A DNA stretch of 64,000 bases from Caenorhabditis remanei (taxonomy: Eukaryota > Nematoda > Chromadorea > Rhabditida > Rhabditidae), in NCBI RefSeq assembly GCF_010183535.1, contig NC_071331.1:10478001-10542000 (forward strand), written 5' to 3'. How positions within the stretch are numbered: the stretch's first letter is position 1; the number at the start of each line of letters is the position of its first letter. The position numbers and the translations under genes are program-made. The notes under the pieces were generated by a model. It was not told the DNA's origin, made no database searches, and saw only the letters and a list, made by a program, of their open reading frames with translations. This document shows positions 30,725-43,255 of this stretch, piece by piece.

Positions 30725-33200
30725 TTGACCAAGCCCGTGTTTCGGTGTTATTGAATTTCAGATGGGGGACTTCAGAATTCTTCGGCTCTCTCCTTCGTTT
30801 CGGCTTTTCTAGTTTCCTCCTTGGGTGGTCTTCTTCTGGTTAGAGACGCTGTAAGTGATATGGTCTTGCTCTCGTCGTCTCGCTACTCATGTTGCAATGA
30901 AGAACCTTGAATTTTTCCTCTCGCTGTCTGATGAGATTTGGGTTATGATGAGGATTGCTCTGTTTTCAGAGAAAGAGCTTCTTCATCAAACCAATTTCTA
31001 TCAAAGTTGGAAATGGTGTCTGGACGAGCCAACATGAGAGAGCTTGTATGTATCACTTTGAACTCAACTTGATGATCTAAGAAATTTATCAAAATGTACG
31101 TGTTGGCGAGTTCTTTGACACTCGGAACTCGGATGTCGGAAGTAAGGACCAACTTCGTATTGACGAAATGTGGTGCCAGTATTCGTTATTCACAAAAAGT
31201 ATGAACATTCTTCCTTCAAAAAAAACAAATAAAATCTCAAGAGATTTTCACCTTTCTGCTTGACTTTTTCTGATTCAACCCATCAATTTAAAAGATGTCT
31301 GATTAAATTATAGGTTAAACCTTCCTTTCTGGTAATTGAAAATGTTGTTAAATGCAGTAAAAACCTTTTTCGACAATTAAGGTTGACTCACAATCAGGAT
31401 GTCTTCAGTAAAAATGTGACCTTTTGAATCTAAGTATTCTAAAAGTACTTCTTGAAATGCTGTATAGTTCTTCGGTTTTATAGTTTAAAAACCTGTAATA
31501 CTGGTAATTTCAGATTAGAGACAGCAAGCATTCTCAGACGAGAATTGAAAATGTGTCTTCAACTTTTAAACATTTTTTCTGTTCTCTGTGAGTTATTAAA
31601 ACAGTAAAAACAATCATTTTAGATTTTTAACCAGTTTCATATTCTGAAACATCAGTAGCAAAAATCTGCTCATCATATTTCCTTCGTTCCTAGGTTCATC
31701 TGAAAGCTCAAATATTCGAAATTAAATCTGTTCACTCCACATGAACGATTCGGTTTATCATTGATGTAACTTTATGACTTCACTGAAGATGTATCGAATT
31801 TAGAATCAGAAGCTAGCAGGGAAAAGTCAGAATCAGTTCTTGAGATTGAAGATCAGAGAGGAGGACTTCAAGTGAAGTGCGTGATGGATTTAAACCATAA
31901 GAGATATCTGAAACAGATATATTTCTTAAAACTGGGTGAAAATGAACCCGAGTGAACAATTAAAGTTTCTTAAACAAGCTGTTTCTTTCAAAAATAGTTG
32001 AAACATGATTTCAGCAATAAACAGATGAAACTGTCAAAGAAATTGACACTGAAGATGAGATTTGTAGTTTTTTGCTCATCATTGTCATTGGAAAGTTCAA
32101 AGTCAGACTTTGCTCTATCAAAAAAAAACATTGTATCAAACTAATCTGACTTTCTGTTCCGTAGTATTATGATGAAAAAACTGAATCCAATATGAACAAT
32201 GAATTAATACATCATTCTTTCTTACCATTTCTATGTACTAAATTGTGCAAATTTGATACATCTACCTTTCATAATTAGTTCGTCCATAAGCTCTGCAAAT
32301 TTACAACAACAGTTTTCTGAATCTCTTAAAATGCAAAAACAGATTTGCGAAGTCACACGTATTACTAATGCCTGAGGTCTTTAATTTGATTAGATTAGTG
32401 ACTAATTTTTAAAGGGCGCCTCAAAGTCCAGTTTTTGCAAAATGTTGTTGTTCCGATTAGGATGATATGATTGAGATAACATGGAAATCTGTAATTCTGA
32501 GATATCAGACCAAAAGAGGAACTAGGTGTTCTAAACAGTCCCTTTTCATTTTGGAATGTTTTCTTACTATTCTTGAGAGGCAAATAGTCTCCGACCGCTT
32601 AATTCGTTGCCCTCTCAATAGTTGACGATATTCCGAAACAGTTATAGTTTGTACCCTTTCCACTCCTCTCTTATAATTCGTAGATTTTTTGACCGATTAT
32701 TGCTCGGACACATGTAAGAAAAAAATTATGCCTATTTTGTTCTAGAGATTTCTGAATGCCCAAAAATGTATCTGAAAGTCCTTCCACCAGAATGATTTGT
32801 ATTATCATTGACGCAAGTGGATGACTTGGTTCAAGATGTATCGGATTTAGAATCAGAAGCTGGAGTGGAAAAGTCAGAATTCGTTATTGGAGTTCTGAAT
32901 ATTCTTCATTGGAATGAAATAACTCAAACAGCTAGGAAGAAACATGATTTTTTACAACAGTGGGGTCATGTTTATGTTTTCAAGTCTGCTGTTTCTAAAA
33001 GCTCATATCAATTGATTTTTTCTATAAAAATGTTTCATCTTGATTGTATGTTAACGATAAATAACCCATATCATTATTTCAGAAATAAATCATTTCATTC
33101 CATTCAAAATTGTGATCTATTCATTTTTAAAAATACAACAAAAAGCTTAGAGCTTTCACCCGCCAAAAAGTAAACAATTGTTATCTCGTTTCTACAGAAA
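30725..33200. other. Intergenic stretch with an internal duplication
   Basis: No convincing gene. Two stretches, about 31755-31860 and 32800-32905, are alike (CATTGATGTAAC / CATTGACGCAAG, GATGTATCG, TTTAGAATCAGAAGCT). The second lies in a 121-codon open frame. They could be remains of a gene exon, but no splice partners are evident. Confidence 0.4.
31851..31871 (-). ncRNA. Predicted 21U-RNA (piRNA)
   Basis: Minus-strand octamer at 31909-31916; YRNT = CACT, first U 38 nt downstream. Confidence 0.5.
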
Positions 33201-33203
33201 AAA

Positions 33204-36200
33204 TTAGAAGTTGTTCATCATCGCATTGATTGCATAAGTGAATCCAACACCAGCAGTAATACCAAGAACCAGGGAGAGAGCTGACACTTGACCAGCTAAT
33301 TTTGAGTATTCCGGAGGGCAAACACTGAAAAAATACTTTTTTTTGAGTCAAGTCACTGATTATGAATTGATGAATGCTACATAAATAAAAATTTTGAAAC
33401 AGTGCAATTGTTTGTACAAAACTTTTCAAAGAAAAAACACTCACCGTGGCGCATACATCATTCCCAATGATGAGAAATATCCACTTGTGAATGCCATAAT
33501 AGTGTTACCGAAGAAGAAAACCCATTCATTTGAGTAGAGGACTGGCATTGATCGAGTGTCCGGAAGACAATTTCCAAACATGAAGAATGGAATGAAGATG
33601 AGACGGATAAGGCATGGAATTATGAGAAGACGTGGACCCGGCTGGAAAGTTTTTAAGATTTTAAGAAAGATTGTTAGAAACAGAATGGACTATATTTTTC
33701 AAAGCATTGAGAAACACAATAAAATTCCATTTTTTTAAACGCTGTTTCAAGAAGGGAATCTTTCGAATGTTTCGCTAACAAAATATTGCTCATATCTGAA
33801 ACATCTCCACATATAAATATGTTTTTCTACCAACTCTACATCCCTGAAACTCTTCTGCTGCTCAAATGCCATGTTTCACATTAATTTCAATTAACACAAG
33901 TGGTATACATTATAATAATAACTTATTTCGAGTTTAACTTACAATAGTCACAAATGTAGCACAGACATTTCCGATGGCAGCCAGCAGATTGAAATTCAAG
34001 AACGTTGTGATTCCATTATACACATTTTCTAAAATAAAATTATTCATATTTTCCAAAATACATCTTTAAAAACTCACTCGGAATCACTGAATTCCAGTCT
34101 CCATTCTTCGTTGTTGGTGAGAACTCGACGAGAACTGTTGGAAAGACGGAAAGTGTCACAAAATATACAAGAAATACACAGAGACATTGCAGCCAGCACT
34201 GGAAAGGTAAGATTGGAGTGGAGGGGAAACAAGTTGTCAAATTTATGTTCAATGTGAAACAGTGACTTACATATTTGAAAGTTTCCAGATATTGTCGGTA
34301 GTCAAATGAAGATTGAGCTTGAGCGGCACGAGCACGGTTTCCTTTTGACACGTGGTAGTTGTAGAATTCCTGTAAGAGGAGAATTGATAGTAGCGAGTAC
34401 ATACATATGATACTGACAATATATAGAAACGAAACTGAATTAATATTTCGTATCAATGCTAACTATTATCAGTTTTATCCAAAACATTAAAAAAATTCGA
34501 TTCGATGCAGTGTTCTATTTTTGAAAATCCAGTAAAATAACTTTCGTGACACAGTAATCCTATTGTTTTTTTCGATGTCATTTTCTAAGACTATCTTACA
34601 ATGGGTACCCACCTTCCCCCTGAAACCGTAAACTATTCCCCTGACTAACCTGTTTCTTACAGAACCACCACGAAATCAAACAGATAATCAGAATAGACAG
34701 TGAAATAGCAAAATAAATAAGAGCGACAGTCTTCGGCTGATTCGAGAATGCAAGTGTTGCAACGATCGCTAGCACACTAGTGAATGTTCCACAGATGTTA
34801 GTTCCAATGACAACTGCATTCGAGTATTGAGCTGGGAAGTCAGCAGCCAATCCGAAGAATGAGTTCTGATAGAGTCCATTTGATCCGTTCATTGCCATAA
34901 TGATGATGAGAGAGACGATGTAGAACCAGTTACGGGCTGAAAACATGGAATTTTGTTTCTTTTTCAAAGAAATGTTTGATAGACATATATGTTATGTAAT
35001 AACCGATAAATTCCAGGGTGTATTTTCTCTCAATATTTCAACCGTCCCCTTCATTCTATTCTAGCGCTCGAAATGGGACGAATTGGGACTTCCCGCGTCC
35101 CCGTCCCGCGCGTCCCGGATTGTTATAAAACGGTTGAAAATGAACGAATATTTTTGAAACTTTCGTCCCCAGCTATGTCTTCAGATTCTGTGAAAGTTTC
35201 ACAATCCTCCGTCAAAAACTGACAGTTTAAAAAAATTCCCGAAAAAAAGTGGGACGCCCCATTTCGAGCGCTATTCTATTTTACTCGAAAAATCGAGGCC
35301 TAAGTACATGGCTTGTTTGAAAGTAATTGGATGATTAAAAAAATGAGTCAAGTCTCCCAGAAAGCCACTATCCAAAATCCAGGCTGACTGAAACAGAACA
35401 AGTTCAGTAATTATTTTATCACGTTTCACATTCTCAATAATTTTTGTTTGAAATCCCCATCAGACGTTCCTCATTAGCAAAAGAAGGCAAATACTCACCA
35501 TCATCACTGGGTTGCTGGAAAATGACCAATGCCAAAATAACGATAATCAATAAACTATTGAATGCCAACGGAGCAAGAACTCGATAGATCAGAGGCCCCC
35601 TGATCAAATTCATCACATTAATCACAGCAATTATACAATTTGGGACTTGAGCGACAATTCCCATAGCAGACATGAAACTGTCGGCGTACGACGTTTTGGT
35701 GCCATTCACTGTGAACCAGTAGTCGACGTAGTACTGGAAGATAGAGGGATTGGAGTGAAACTTCTTACGGGAGAATCGGTGATATCAGAACGATTTCGTT
35801 CCCACAATACGTAGGCATATAATTTTTTGGAAACGGATTACTAGTATAACCATGGAGTGGAAGCAAAAATCTTTTCCTTAAATCAAATCAAGGATCTCGG
35901 TTTCAACATGATCAGATTTTCTATTTTTTTCCTTGAAAGATATTGTTGCGTTCTAAACTTTTGATTTATGTTTCTAGCAAAAATAACATTGAAAATCTGC
36001 TCCTTGCAATATATTAGAACTTTGTAACACGATTAATTTTCTAATTCTCTATCCAAAAACCACTTCCTCTAGAACCCTACCATCAAAGACTGATCACGTG
36101 TTCTTTATCAGCTCTCTCTAATTTTACAACCTGATTCAAGTTGTACTTTTGATGGAGAATACGAATACTGATAACGGAAATTTTTATTGTTACCGGATGA

Positions 36201-36764
36201 TTGGAAGTGAGAATGAAATAGTTCTCAAAACATTGTCGAAAATCCATGTACTGTTCCATGTTAATTTTTTCTGTTTCAAGAATACGACTTTACTGCTTCG
36301 ATATTTTTCAAAGCAATTCGCTTAATATTAGTTTAAAAATTCAGTAATTTTTAAAGAAGACACGTACCTCCGGTGCAATAGTGATGAACATATTCCATGG
36401 CAGAAGAACACCGATTCCATTGAGAAGAATAATCCAATAGACCATTCGTCCCTTGTCTTTTGGTACCAATTCACTCCGTTCACTCGAACAATCTGCTATA
36501 TCTGCGAGATCATCCATTTTCCGTTTTTCGTGTTTTTTTGGGTAGGTTTCTGCCTGAAAAATGTGTTCCATGGATTATGGAGTAATATTGACTTTTTATT
36601 GACAACCCCTAGAAAATAAAGGATATGAAACCGAAAGATTCTGGAAGATGGTTTTTCAGTTCTATTATATTGTGAACGAAATACCAATAATTTCAGTTGG
36701 AGTCGACAAAAACTTTTCCGAAATTTACCGTCGAGATCGATTGATAATTCCTGATGGCTACCAT
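33204..36764 (-). CDS. Equilibrative nucleoside transporter (ENT/SLC29 family), nine exons
   Basis: Minus-strand exons: 36764-36729, 36553-36368, 35733-35499, 34936-34650, 34369-34271, 34198-34078, 34028-33943, 33641-33445, 33324-33204. All junctions are GT-AG and phases agree; the sum is 456 codons including stop, the normal ENT length. ENT proteins move nucleosides down their gradient across plasma or organelle membranes. The first membrane segment has the family signature (NGIGVLLPWNMFITIAPE), followed by the variable YYVDYWF region, further hydrophobic segments, the FGLAADFP motif with flanking GLYQNS, and the C-terminal half with PGPRLL and GNTIMAFTSGYFSS. C. elegans has several ent genes; I cannot say which is orthologous. 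Start choice: ATG 36764 splices in phase to exon 2; an internal Met (36517) just before the conserved part is an alternative. Intron 3 holds a MITE, and several introns hold piRNA octamers. Confidence 0.93.
33335..33355 (-). ncRNA. Predicted 21U-RNA in last intron of the ENT gene
   Basis: Minus-strand octamer at 33395-33402; YRNT = CAGT, first U 40 nt downstream. Same strand as the host gene. Confidence 0.4.
33787..33807 (+). ncRNA. Predicted 21U-RNA in ENT intron, opposite strand
   Basis: Octamer at 33742-33749; YRNT = TATT, first U 38 nt downstream. Transcribed against the host gene. Confidence 0.5.
34197..34217 (-). ncRNA. Predicted 21U-RNA at an ENT exon edge
   Basis: Minus-strand octamer at 34255-34262; YRNT = CACT, first U 38 nt downstream. 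The predicted RNA reaches the acceptor of ENT exon 6 (34198), so constraint from the splice site could mimic the signal. Confidence 0.35.
35062..35273. mobile_element. MITE in ENT intron (212 bp)
   Basis: Terminal inverted repeats TAGCGCTCGAAATGGGACG and CGCCCCATTTCGAGCGCTA differ at one position. The outermost TA may be a duplicated target. No coding capacity. The centre is GC-rich at the left (CGTCCCGCGCGTCCCGG). Confidence 0.8.
36317..36337 (+). ncRNA. Predicted 21U-RNA in ENT intron, opposite strand
   Basis: Octamer at 36271-36278; YRNT = CAAT, first U 39 nt downstream. It lies in the intron between ENT exons 2 and 3. Confidence 0.55.
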
Positions 36765-38419
36765 TCAATTACTCCTAGCAGTGGAATACAGAAATAAGAA
36801 ATAGTGAAATGAAACAATGGAATTTTGAGCAGTGTTGCTTTTTTGTTTCTTATCAGTGCACTTTTTTGTGCATTTGGTGATAGATAACATGTCCTCAATA
36901 AAAGAGAAATGCTTAACTAGCTGGAACTTCGTAGGGATGGAATGGGAAGGAAGAAATGTGAAAGTTTGCAGTTTTCGAGTGAGTCAAAGAACTTTTTGTG
37001 GCTCAGTCCTCATTTCTTAATATCCGACAATCTAGATATGTAACTGTGGAAGAAGACTAACACATAACAAGAGAACTAGACCAAGATCAGTACATAAAAT
37101 ATTCTTGAAACTGTTAAAAGTTAGAACGGAAATCCTTTTTGGACACACCTGGACAATGATAAAAGCTTTTAATTTTGTAGTAATCAAACGTTTTTCTTTT
37201 CAAAATAACTGATTCAGAACGTTTTTGTCGATCAGGCAGACGATTTCAGTTGCTCGAACATATTAATCACACGTTTATCAACAAAAAAGTGAATTCATTA
37301 TAATTCTTAAGTATAATCCCAAAACCTCGATTCTGGTCAAATACCTAATCTCTGAAACGCTGATATTTCAAAAATTTTGCAAAAGACAATAACAAACATT
37401 AGCAACATAGGTGGTACGTCCTGAATATGCAAAAAATTTCCAGCCCGTTGAAAATCACGGTTTCAAAACGTTATCATTCATAAAATTAGATTACATAATT
37501 ATTTGTGATCTTCATCGTTCTTAAATTGTTTTACTGCTGATTCATATTGATAACTTGGAATATCTAATCACCTGGTAATACCGCATTTCTGAAACAGTGA
37601 TATCACATTAAATTTGCAAAAAAGGGGTTTACAATGTCGGTAAATAGACGCGTTGGGAAAAATTATTCGAGGCTCATTTGGCTTTAAAATAAATAAAAAT
37701 CAGTGTGAGAACGACCTACTCGAAGAATCTTAAAATCAGTAGAAGGGAGTATCTGAGCTGTAGGTTATCAAGTTCTTGAAACATGAACATTTTGTATAAC
37801 GGCACGTTACTTTCTAGTTTCCCAAAACGCAGAAATAGGAAAAGTGACTTGTAAAACCAATATATAAATTTGAGCATAGTTAGGGCGACTGTAAAATAGA
37901 GAAAAAACAGTTAGACTATTCAAAATTTCTGTTTCAGTACGTTCATATTGATACCGGTCATTTAGATACTGAGATATTGTGATTGGTTCAGAAAAAAACA
38001 CAAACCCATTTAGAAAAAAAGCAAATTCTCTTCAACAAATATAATTTAGGGTTAAGAATTAAAAAACGATGCGTACCTAATAATTTTCATGGATTAATGT
38101 TTCAACACAATGTTAAATTTAGGAATCTGAAAATATAGATAATTTGATAAAATTTCTCGTTTCTTTCAAAAATATTCGTTTCTTTCAAAAATCACCACAA
38201 CTCGTTCTCCCAATCGAATTTTCAACTTTCACCTGCTAAACATCCTTCATTGAAGCACTTCGGTAGGTGATAATCTCATTAAAAATAGACGGAACTAATG
38301 CGATAAACTAATAACTGGAAAAGAGTACGTATTTGCTTTCTGTGCTGTTCAACTTGGAATGAGATGACCATGACTGTTTCAGTTATGCTACTTGGGTTAT
38401 ACTTTTAAGAAAACGGTAG

Positions 38420-38440
38420 TTCTACGCTTTCGGATGCTAT
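38420..38440 (+). ncRNA. Predicted 21U-RNA (piRNA)
   Basis: Octamer at 38374-38381; YRNT = TAGT, first U 39 nt downstream. An alternative start three bases earlier (CGGT) is also possible. Confidence 0.55.
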
Positions 38441-38711
38441 GAAAAAAAAAGAGAACTTATATTTCAGCTCACTATTAGGCTATTTTTGTCATTTGATATG
38501 TTGCTTCTGCGATTCGAATAAATTGAGAATGCAGTTCCGAAACGAATGAACTTTGATACATGGTTTATTACCAAAGATAACAGCAGCATATGTTTTTAAT
38601 ATCAATCTAGGAAAAAACCTAATCCTAGATTCTGCAAAAACCATGACTTTCACAAGATCTACGAATTTTTTCATAAGCTTGCTTACATTGTCTTTAAAGC
38701 GCTTTTTGCAA

Positions 38712-38732
38712 ATATTCATTAAGATTGTCCCA
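38712..38732 (-). ncRNA. Predicted 21U-RNA (piRNA)
   Basis: Minus-strand octamer at 38772-38779; YRNT = TGAT, first U 40 nt downstream. Confidence 0.45.
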
Positions 38733-39072
38733 TCAAAAATTGAGTAAACCTACTTGAAAATTACGCTCTACTGAAACAGATTAAAAAAACTTATTGGGAA
38801 ATAAAGAAACACTTTGAAAATGAACTGTCTCTTAGAGGATTCCAATATCGTAAGGTTTCTAAAATCCGAACTTATGTATGTTCAACAGCTTGACAAAGTG
38901 AACACAAAAAACTGTTTTCGTTTGATCTGTAAAAATCTCGTCAACGATTCAAGATTCAAGAGTCCTTTGAAGCTGTTAAAAAATAATTTTCAAGAACCCA
39001 TACTGTTTCGATACCTCTACGTACATACAATTAATATTCTCAAAAACAGTATCTCATCGTTTCGCAACTCAC

Positions 39073-39131
39073 TTATCCAAATTTGAACGTGCTGGTTCTT
39101 GACGCCGTCGTTTGATTCCCGCAACCACTCC
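39073..39131 (-). other. Exon-like segment upstream of the ENT gene
   Basis: On the minus strand a CTTTACAG acceptor opens 59 bases of non-repetitive, less AT-rich sequence that end at a GTGAGT donor. Two of three frames are open (one reads GVVAGIKRRRQEPARSNLD). Joining it to the ENT first exon through a nearby acceptor gives early stops, so it could be a non-coding first exon, an isoform exon with an unseen partner, or chance. Confidence 0.35.
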
Positions 39132-39974
39132 CTGTAAAGAAAACTTTTATTGAGGGTACTATGGCAGATATTCGAGGCAGAAAACAAACGGTACAGTCAA
39201 GGTTTTCAAAACCAAAAAGTTTCTAAACTATAGGTTATCTTAGCTCAAAGAAACAGAAAAAAGAGAAGAAAAACGTGGGAGTGTTGTCAATATCAGTTGG
39301 ACGGTTGTAAACCCGAAATATGAAATAAAAAAAGGTGGAAACTTCTTCTCCGATGCAAACGCACGTTGGCACATTACTTATCATTTTAATGATAGATCAA
39401 AAACCTTATCAGTTTCATCTCTCTGCGCTTTCTCTCCGATGTACTGATGAATCCTTCTAGTATGCGGAGAGTATGTGTATCTATGGTTTTAATAACCCCC
39501 TCCGTTTGTCTAAATACTTTCCACCCGGTATAGCTTATTCACACTGATTGAGGGCATAGAAACCATGACCACGTGACTCTTTTCGTTGAATGTCATCAAT
39601 TTGATGCACACATACTCTTTTTTCCACGAATTTTATCGGTATGGCTGCCGATTTTCGAATTATTTGCAGTGGGGCTTGGTGTGTGTCAACGATAGAAATA
39701 ATCATGACTATCGGTTCGAGAAAGGTTGATGAATTTGCGTGTTTAGTGTAGGTGAATGACAAAATGACAAATACGTTTCCATGATTTATTGGTTGTTTTT
39801 TTTAATTGTATTCTATTTTTGTGAATGTTTAGAGTTTGAAATAGTTTTCGGTTTCAGTTTTCTATTAAATTCAACTTATCTATGGAACAATAATACTTGT
39901 CGCATATGTTTCTGAATTTTTCTTGATACCTGTTTCACCCTGAAAATAAGTGTTGTCTGGATTTTCGAAGTTAA

Positions 39975-39995
39975 TGCTAGCGTGGTTGTAAGTCG
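39975..39995 (+). ncRNA. Predicted 21U-RNA (piRNA)
   Basis: Octamer at 39930-39937; YRNT = TAAT, first U 38 nt downstream. The predicted RNA is GC-richer than its surroundings. Confidence 0.6.
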
Positions 39996-40474
39996 TATCC
40001 TGCCCTTTCATTGGTTGCTGGTTATTCTCTTTTTATTAAATTTCTAATATTTAGTGCGTTTCGTAGACAAATTTAAACGAAAAACGGAGTGCTACTCCTT
40101 CATCACATCATAAAGTGATGTTTTCGAAACAAGACTGTTCAAAAATACATAAATGACGATAAATGAAATCCTAATATCGCTCTCATTATGTCTTGAATCA
40201 ATATCTTGCATATTTGAAACATTTTTATGTTCTAGTAAGAAGCAATAATCTGAGCTAGCTATATTCGTTTTAGTTAATCAGATTCTGAAATTTGAATTTC
40301 CATGTTTTGAGTTGAAAATATTACTTTTCAAATATCGCAGCTGTCTGATTTGTCATAATTTTATCATCGACACTTTGCCAGATCAGTTGCTAGAAAGTAC
40401 TGCACATTTAGTTACCGAATTATTATACTATCAATCAGTGAACAAATACAACTCTCAGCTGAAATAGTATTCTT

Positions 40475-40495
40475 TTAGTTGGTATTTTTTTTCTA
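40475..40495 (-). ncRNA. Predicted 21U-RNA (piRNA)
   Basis: Minus-strand octamer at 40534-40541; YRNT = TAAT, first U 39 nt downstream. The RNA would be A-rich. Confidence 0.4.
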
Positions 40496-41179
40496 TTATA
40501 ACTTTCCGTACCACCATCTGGTTATCACCCCTTTGAAACAGTAGAATTTAGAATTGTTTTTTTTTCAGAACCAGGCTGAATAAAATGAGCATACAATAAC
40601 TTCTCGAATTTTTGTAATGCTGTTTTTTCCTCACTCCAAAACCCCTCTCAATTCCAACACACAAAACAAAAATTCGCATTGTTTCATAAGTTTTTGAGGT
40701 CGCCAGAAGTCTCCAACAGTCGTCAATTTGATTAATTGTTTGAAAGCAGCGACGTGCTGTGTGAAACAAGAAAAAGGTTTCATTCTATCACAGTGTTATA
40801 TGAATGTGTTTCTATCCAACTGTGAGATAGATGAAGAAGACGTGAAGAAGACGAAGAATGTGAAGGATGAAGAGGTGTAGATGAATGTGGGATACCAAAT
40901 ATTCGAAATGATTCCGGAAGATGAATGAATGATCATTCAACAAGAGTTTTCATGAAACCAAATGCTTCTGTTTTTGAAGAAAACATTGAAATGGCTGTCA
41001 GGAAAATAAATCAGTTCCAGACAAACGCTTGTAAATATTTTGAACATAGTAATGGTATTTGACATATCAAGGAAAAATATTTGAGGTCACATTTCAACAA
41101 TTTGTTGCAATTTGGAATGAGCTCAGTTTAACCAAACATCGAAATTTCAACTGTTTTCCGCATTTCATAAAACTCTTTA

Positions 41180-42500
41180 ACACAAAATAAGAATTTCAAT
41201 CACGTGCAAGTCTTCGGATATATCATTCTTATTCTTATATATAAAACGCGTGTGGGCTCTGTCTGTGGATTTGTCGGTGTGTTTTTCAGGATGTCCGCAA
41301 GATTTTTGAGAAATAAAGGGGAGAGCGCGCCATGGGCAAAAGTCGAACCCTCGCTCTTCACAGGTGAACCGCTGGGAATCCTATATGTGAAGGTGCCAGA
41401 ATAGCGCCCTATGTGTGTCCATAAATGAAAAGTGGATCGCGCGTGTGCCGCATATGTGCGGTCGTCTTTTCTGTGTACTGGCAGCGCGTGCACCCATATA
41501 GCTCCCATATGTATGGTCCATATTTGAGGGTGGCGGCCGGCCGCCGCAACGACACTCCGGAATTACACGTGGGCGTGTTGTTTACCGTAAATCGACGCGA
41601 CATTTTTTTCTATAAGTCCGGGCCCATTTTCTCCGTTTCTCGAAGTTTTTCACCTATTTTCTTCATTCTTTTTGCACAAAACAGATAATGGCAAACTTCA
41701 AAAATAAAAAGAAATCTATTCAAACTTGCGGAAACTTATTTTTTCAATACAAAAATTTTTATTTTCTCAAGAAACTAGAATTTTAAGTTTTTGTTGAGAA
41801 GTTCGGGTCTGATGTTCCGCTTCACTTCGGTATGATAAGAAATCATATTTTTATTTTTCCGGACTTCGAATTTCTTCGACGGGTATCATTTTCTTTCAGA
41901 GCTCAAAGAAAAGATTTAGAATCAATGATTGTGTTATAACCACCAAGCTAACATAAAATTTTCATAGGAAATCGTGTGTGATTTTCAATTTTTTTAAAGT
42001 ATTGCCATTATCTGTTTAAAAAAGGAAAGAACTTCGAGAAAAGAGGAGAAAATATACAAGTCCGAGAAATGGGAAGTGAACAAGTTGGAAAAAGAAAAGT
42101 GAAACAACATGATAACATTACATACCAATCACAACAATGAATTTGGCCTTTCTAGTGTTTCATACAGAATAATCAACCAAATGCGATTGGTAGAATTAAT
42201 GCTGATTATGCTATCCATATACGTTCCATATGCGCTCCACGTTCTCGGCCGACCGCGCGGTGATCCACATAGACACATATAGGGCCCAACCCTCATTCTT
42301 TTTAGCCGCACATACGCCACCGCGCGGTTACATATGTGTTCCCCAGCGGTTCACCTGTGTTTCAGCGACAGGCGTGAGCGTTAACCACTCGGCCACGTGA
42401 ACACTTCTATGAGAGGGTGAACAGGAAAATAAGAAGAGGCCAGCCGGATGAAGCGCCGAAGGCGCGGCAGCCAGGCTGGTATATATATATAAGATGAGTA
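41180..42500. mobile_element. Large foldback element with tRNA-like pieces
   Basis: Two inverted arms. CACAGGTGAACCGCTGGG at 41359-41376 is matched perfectly in reverse at 42342-42359, and 41609-41700 pairs imperfectly with 42003-42067. On the minus strand TGGCCGAGTGG at 42395-42385 is a perfect tRNA/Pol III A box followed by TTAACGC, and GGTTCGAC in the left arm resembles a B box. An intact tRNA cannot be drawn. It probably derives from a tRNA-related SINE or a composite. Flanks hold TATATATA runs and a GCGCCGAAGGCGC hairpin. Confidence 0.55.
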
Positions 42501-43234
42501 AACTGTTTCCTCATTGAACACTGACACAATTTTCCAAACAATTGTTGGAGAATAAGTACTCGAAAAACATGAACATTTGACAGAGTATGAATCATTTTCT
42601 CATTATTTTTTATACATACATCACTAAAAATAATTAAAATGACCTTACTTATGATGTTTCAAAAACTGCACAAATAATTTCAAGGTAGTCTTAAGTGGTC
42701 CTGCTCGGAAACAAATACCATCAGGAGAAACTGAGATTTAGGAGCAATTGAAACTCATCTATGCCAGAGCGAAGTACAAATAAGAGTTCTTTCGGAAAAA
42801 AAAGTATTTGAAACAACGCTTTTTTTCAGAAAAGTTTTCTTGACTTTTCTGACTAGTTGAAAATGTTTTCTTCATACAAAAAACTAGGTCAGTGCTCATA
42901 CAAGTCCATTACCGTAAGATTAGAACAATCAAGATGTCGTAGATCTTACAGTTTCTCGAAATTTTTAATTCAATTGCAGCTTTTTAGAGAGTAAAAGACG
43001 TTGTACTTGTTTACTGGGGTTTTGATTAACTTTTGATTAACTAAAAAACTATCACTGATTTCCGTATTTCATTTCTCCTGATTCGGAAACCAATAAGCAA
43101 TTTTTCGTAAATCTCTCAATAAATTCGAAGTGTAATACAAATGGCTTTATTCACATACGATGTGTCAAAAACTGCACAAATAACTTGCATTGCTAGTAGA
43201 GCGTAATGCATATTCCAAAAAATCTGAATTTATA

Positions 43235-43255
43235 AGATACCTAAATGTCGAAGAA
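43235..43255 (-). ncRNA. Predicted 21U-RNA (piRNA)
   Basis: Minus-strand octamer at 43293-43300; YRNT = TACT, first U 38 nt downstream. Confidence 0.5.

Larger units (their letters stand above)
36765..41179. other. Intergenic stretch upstream of the ENT gene
   Basis: Mostly AT-rich DNA with several piRNA octamers and one exon-like segment at 39073-39131. A less AT-rich patch at about 39540-39740 contains CACGTG and could be regulatory. No protein gene is supported. Confidence 0.4.

Noticed and set aside
42378..42420. A tRNA gene on the minus strand
   Set aside because: The A box and D arm are good, but the anticodon arm, T arm and acceptor stem cannot be completed.
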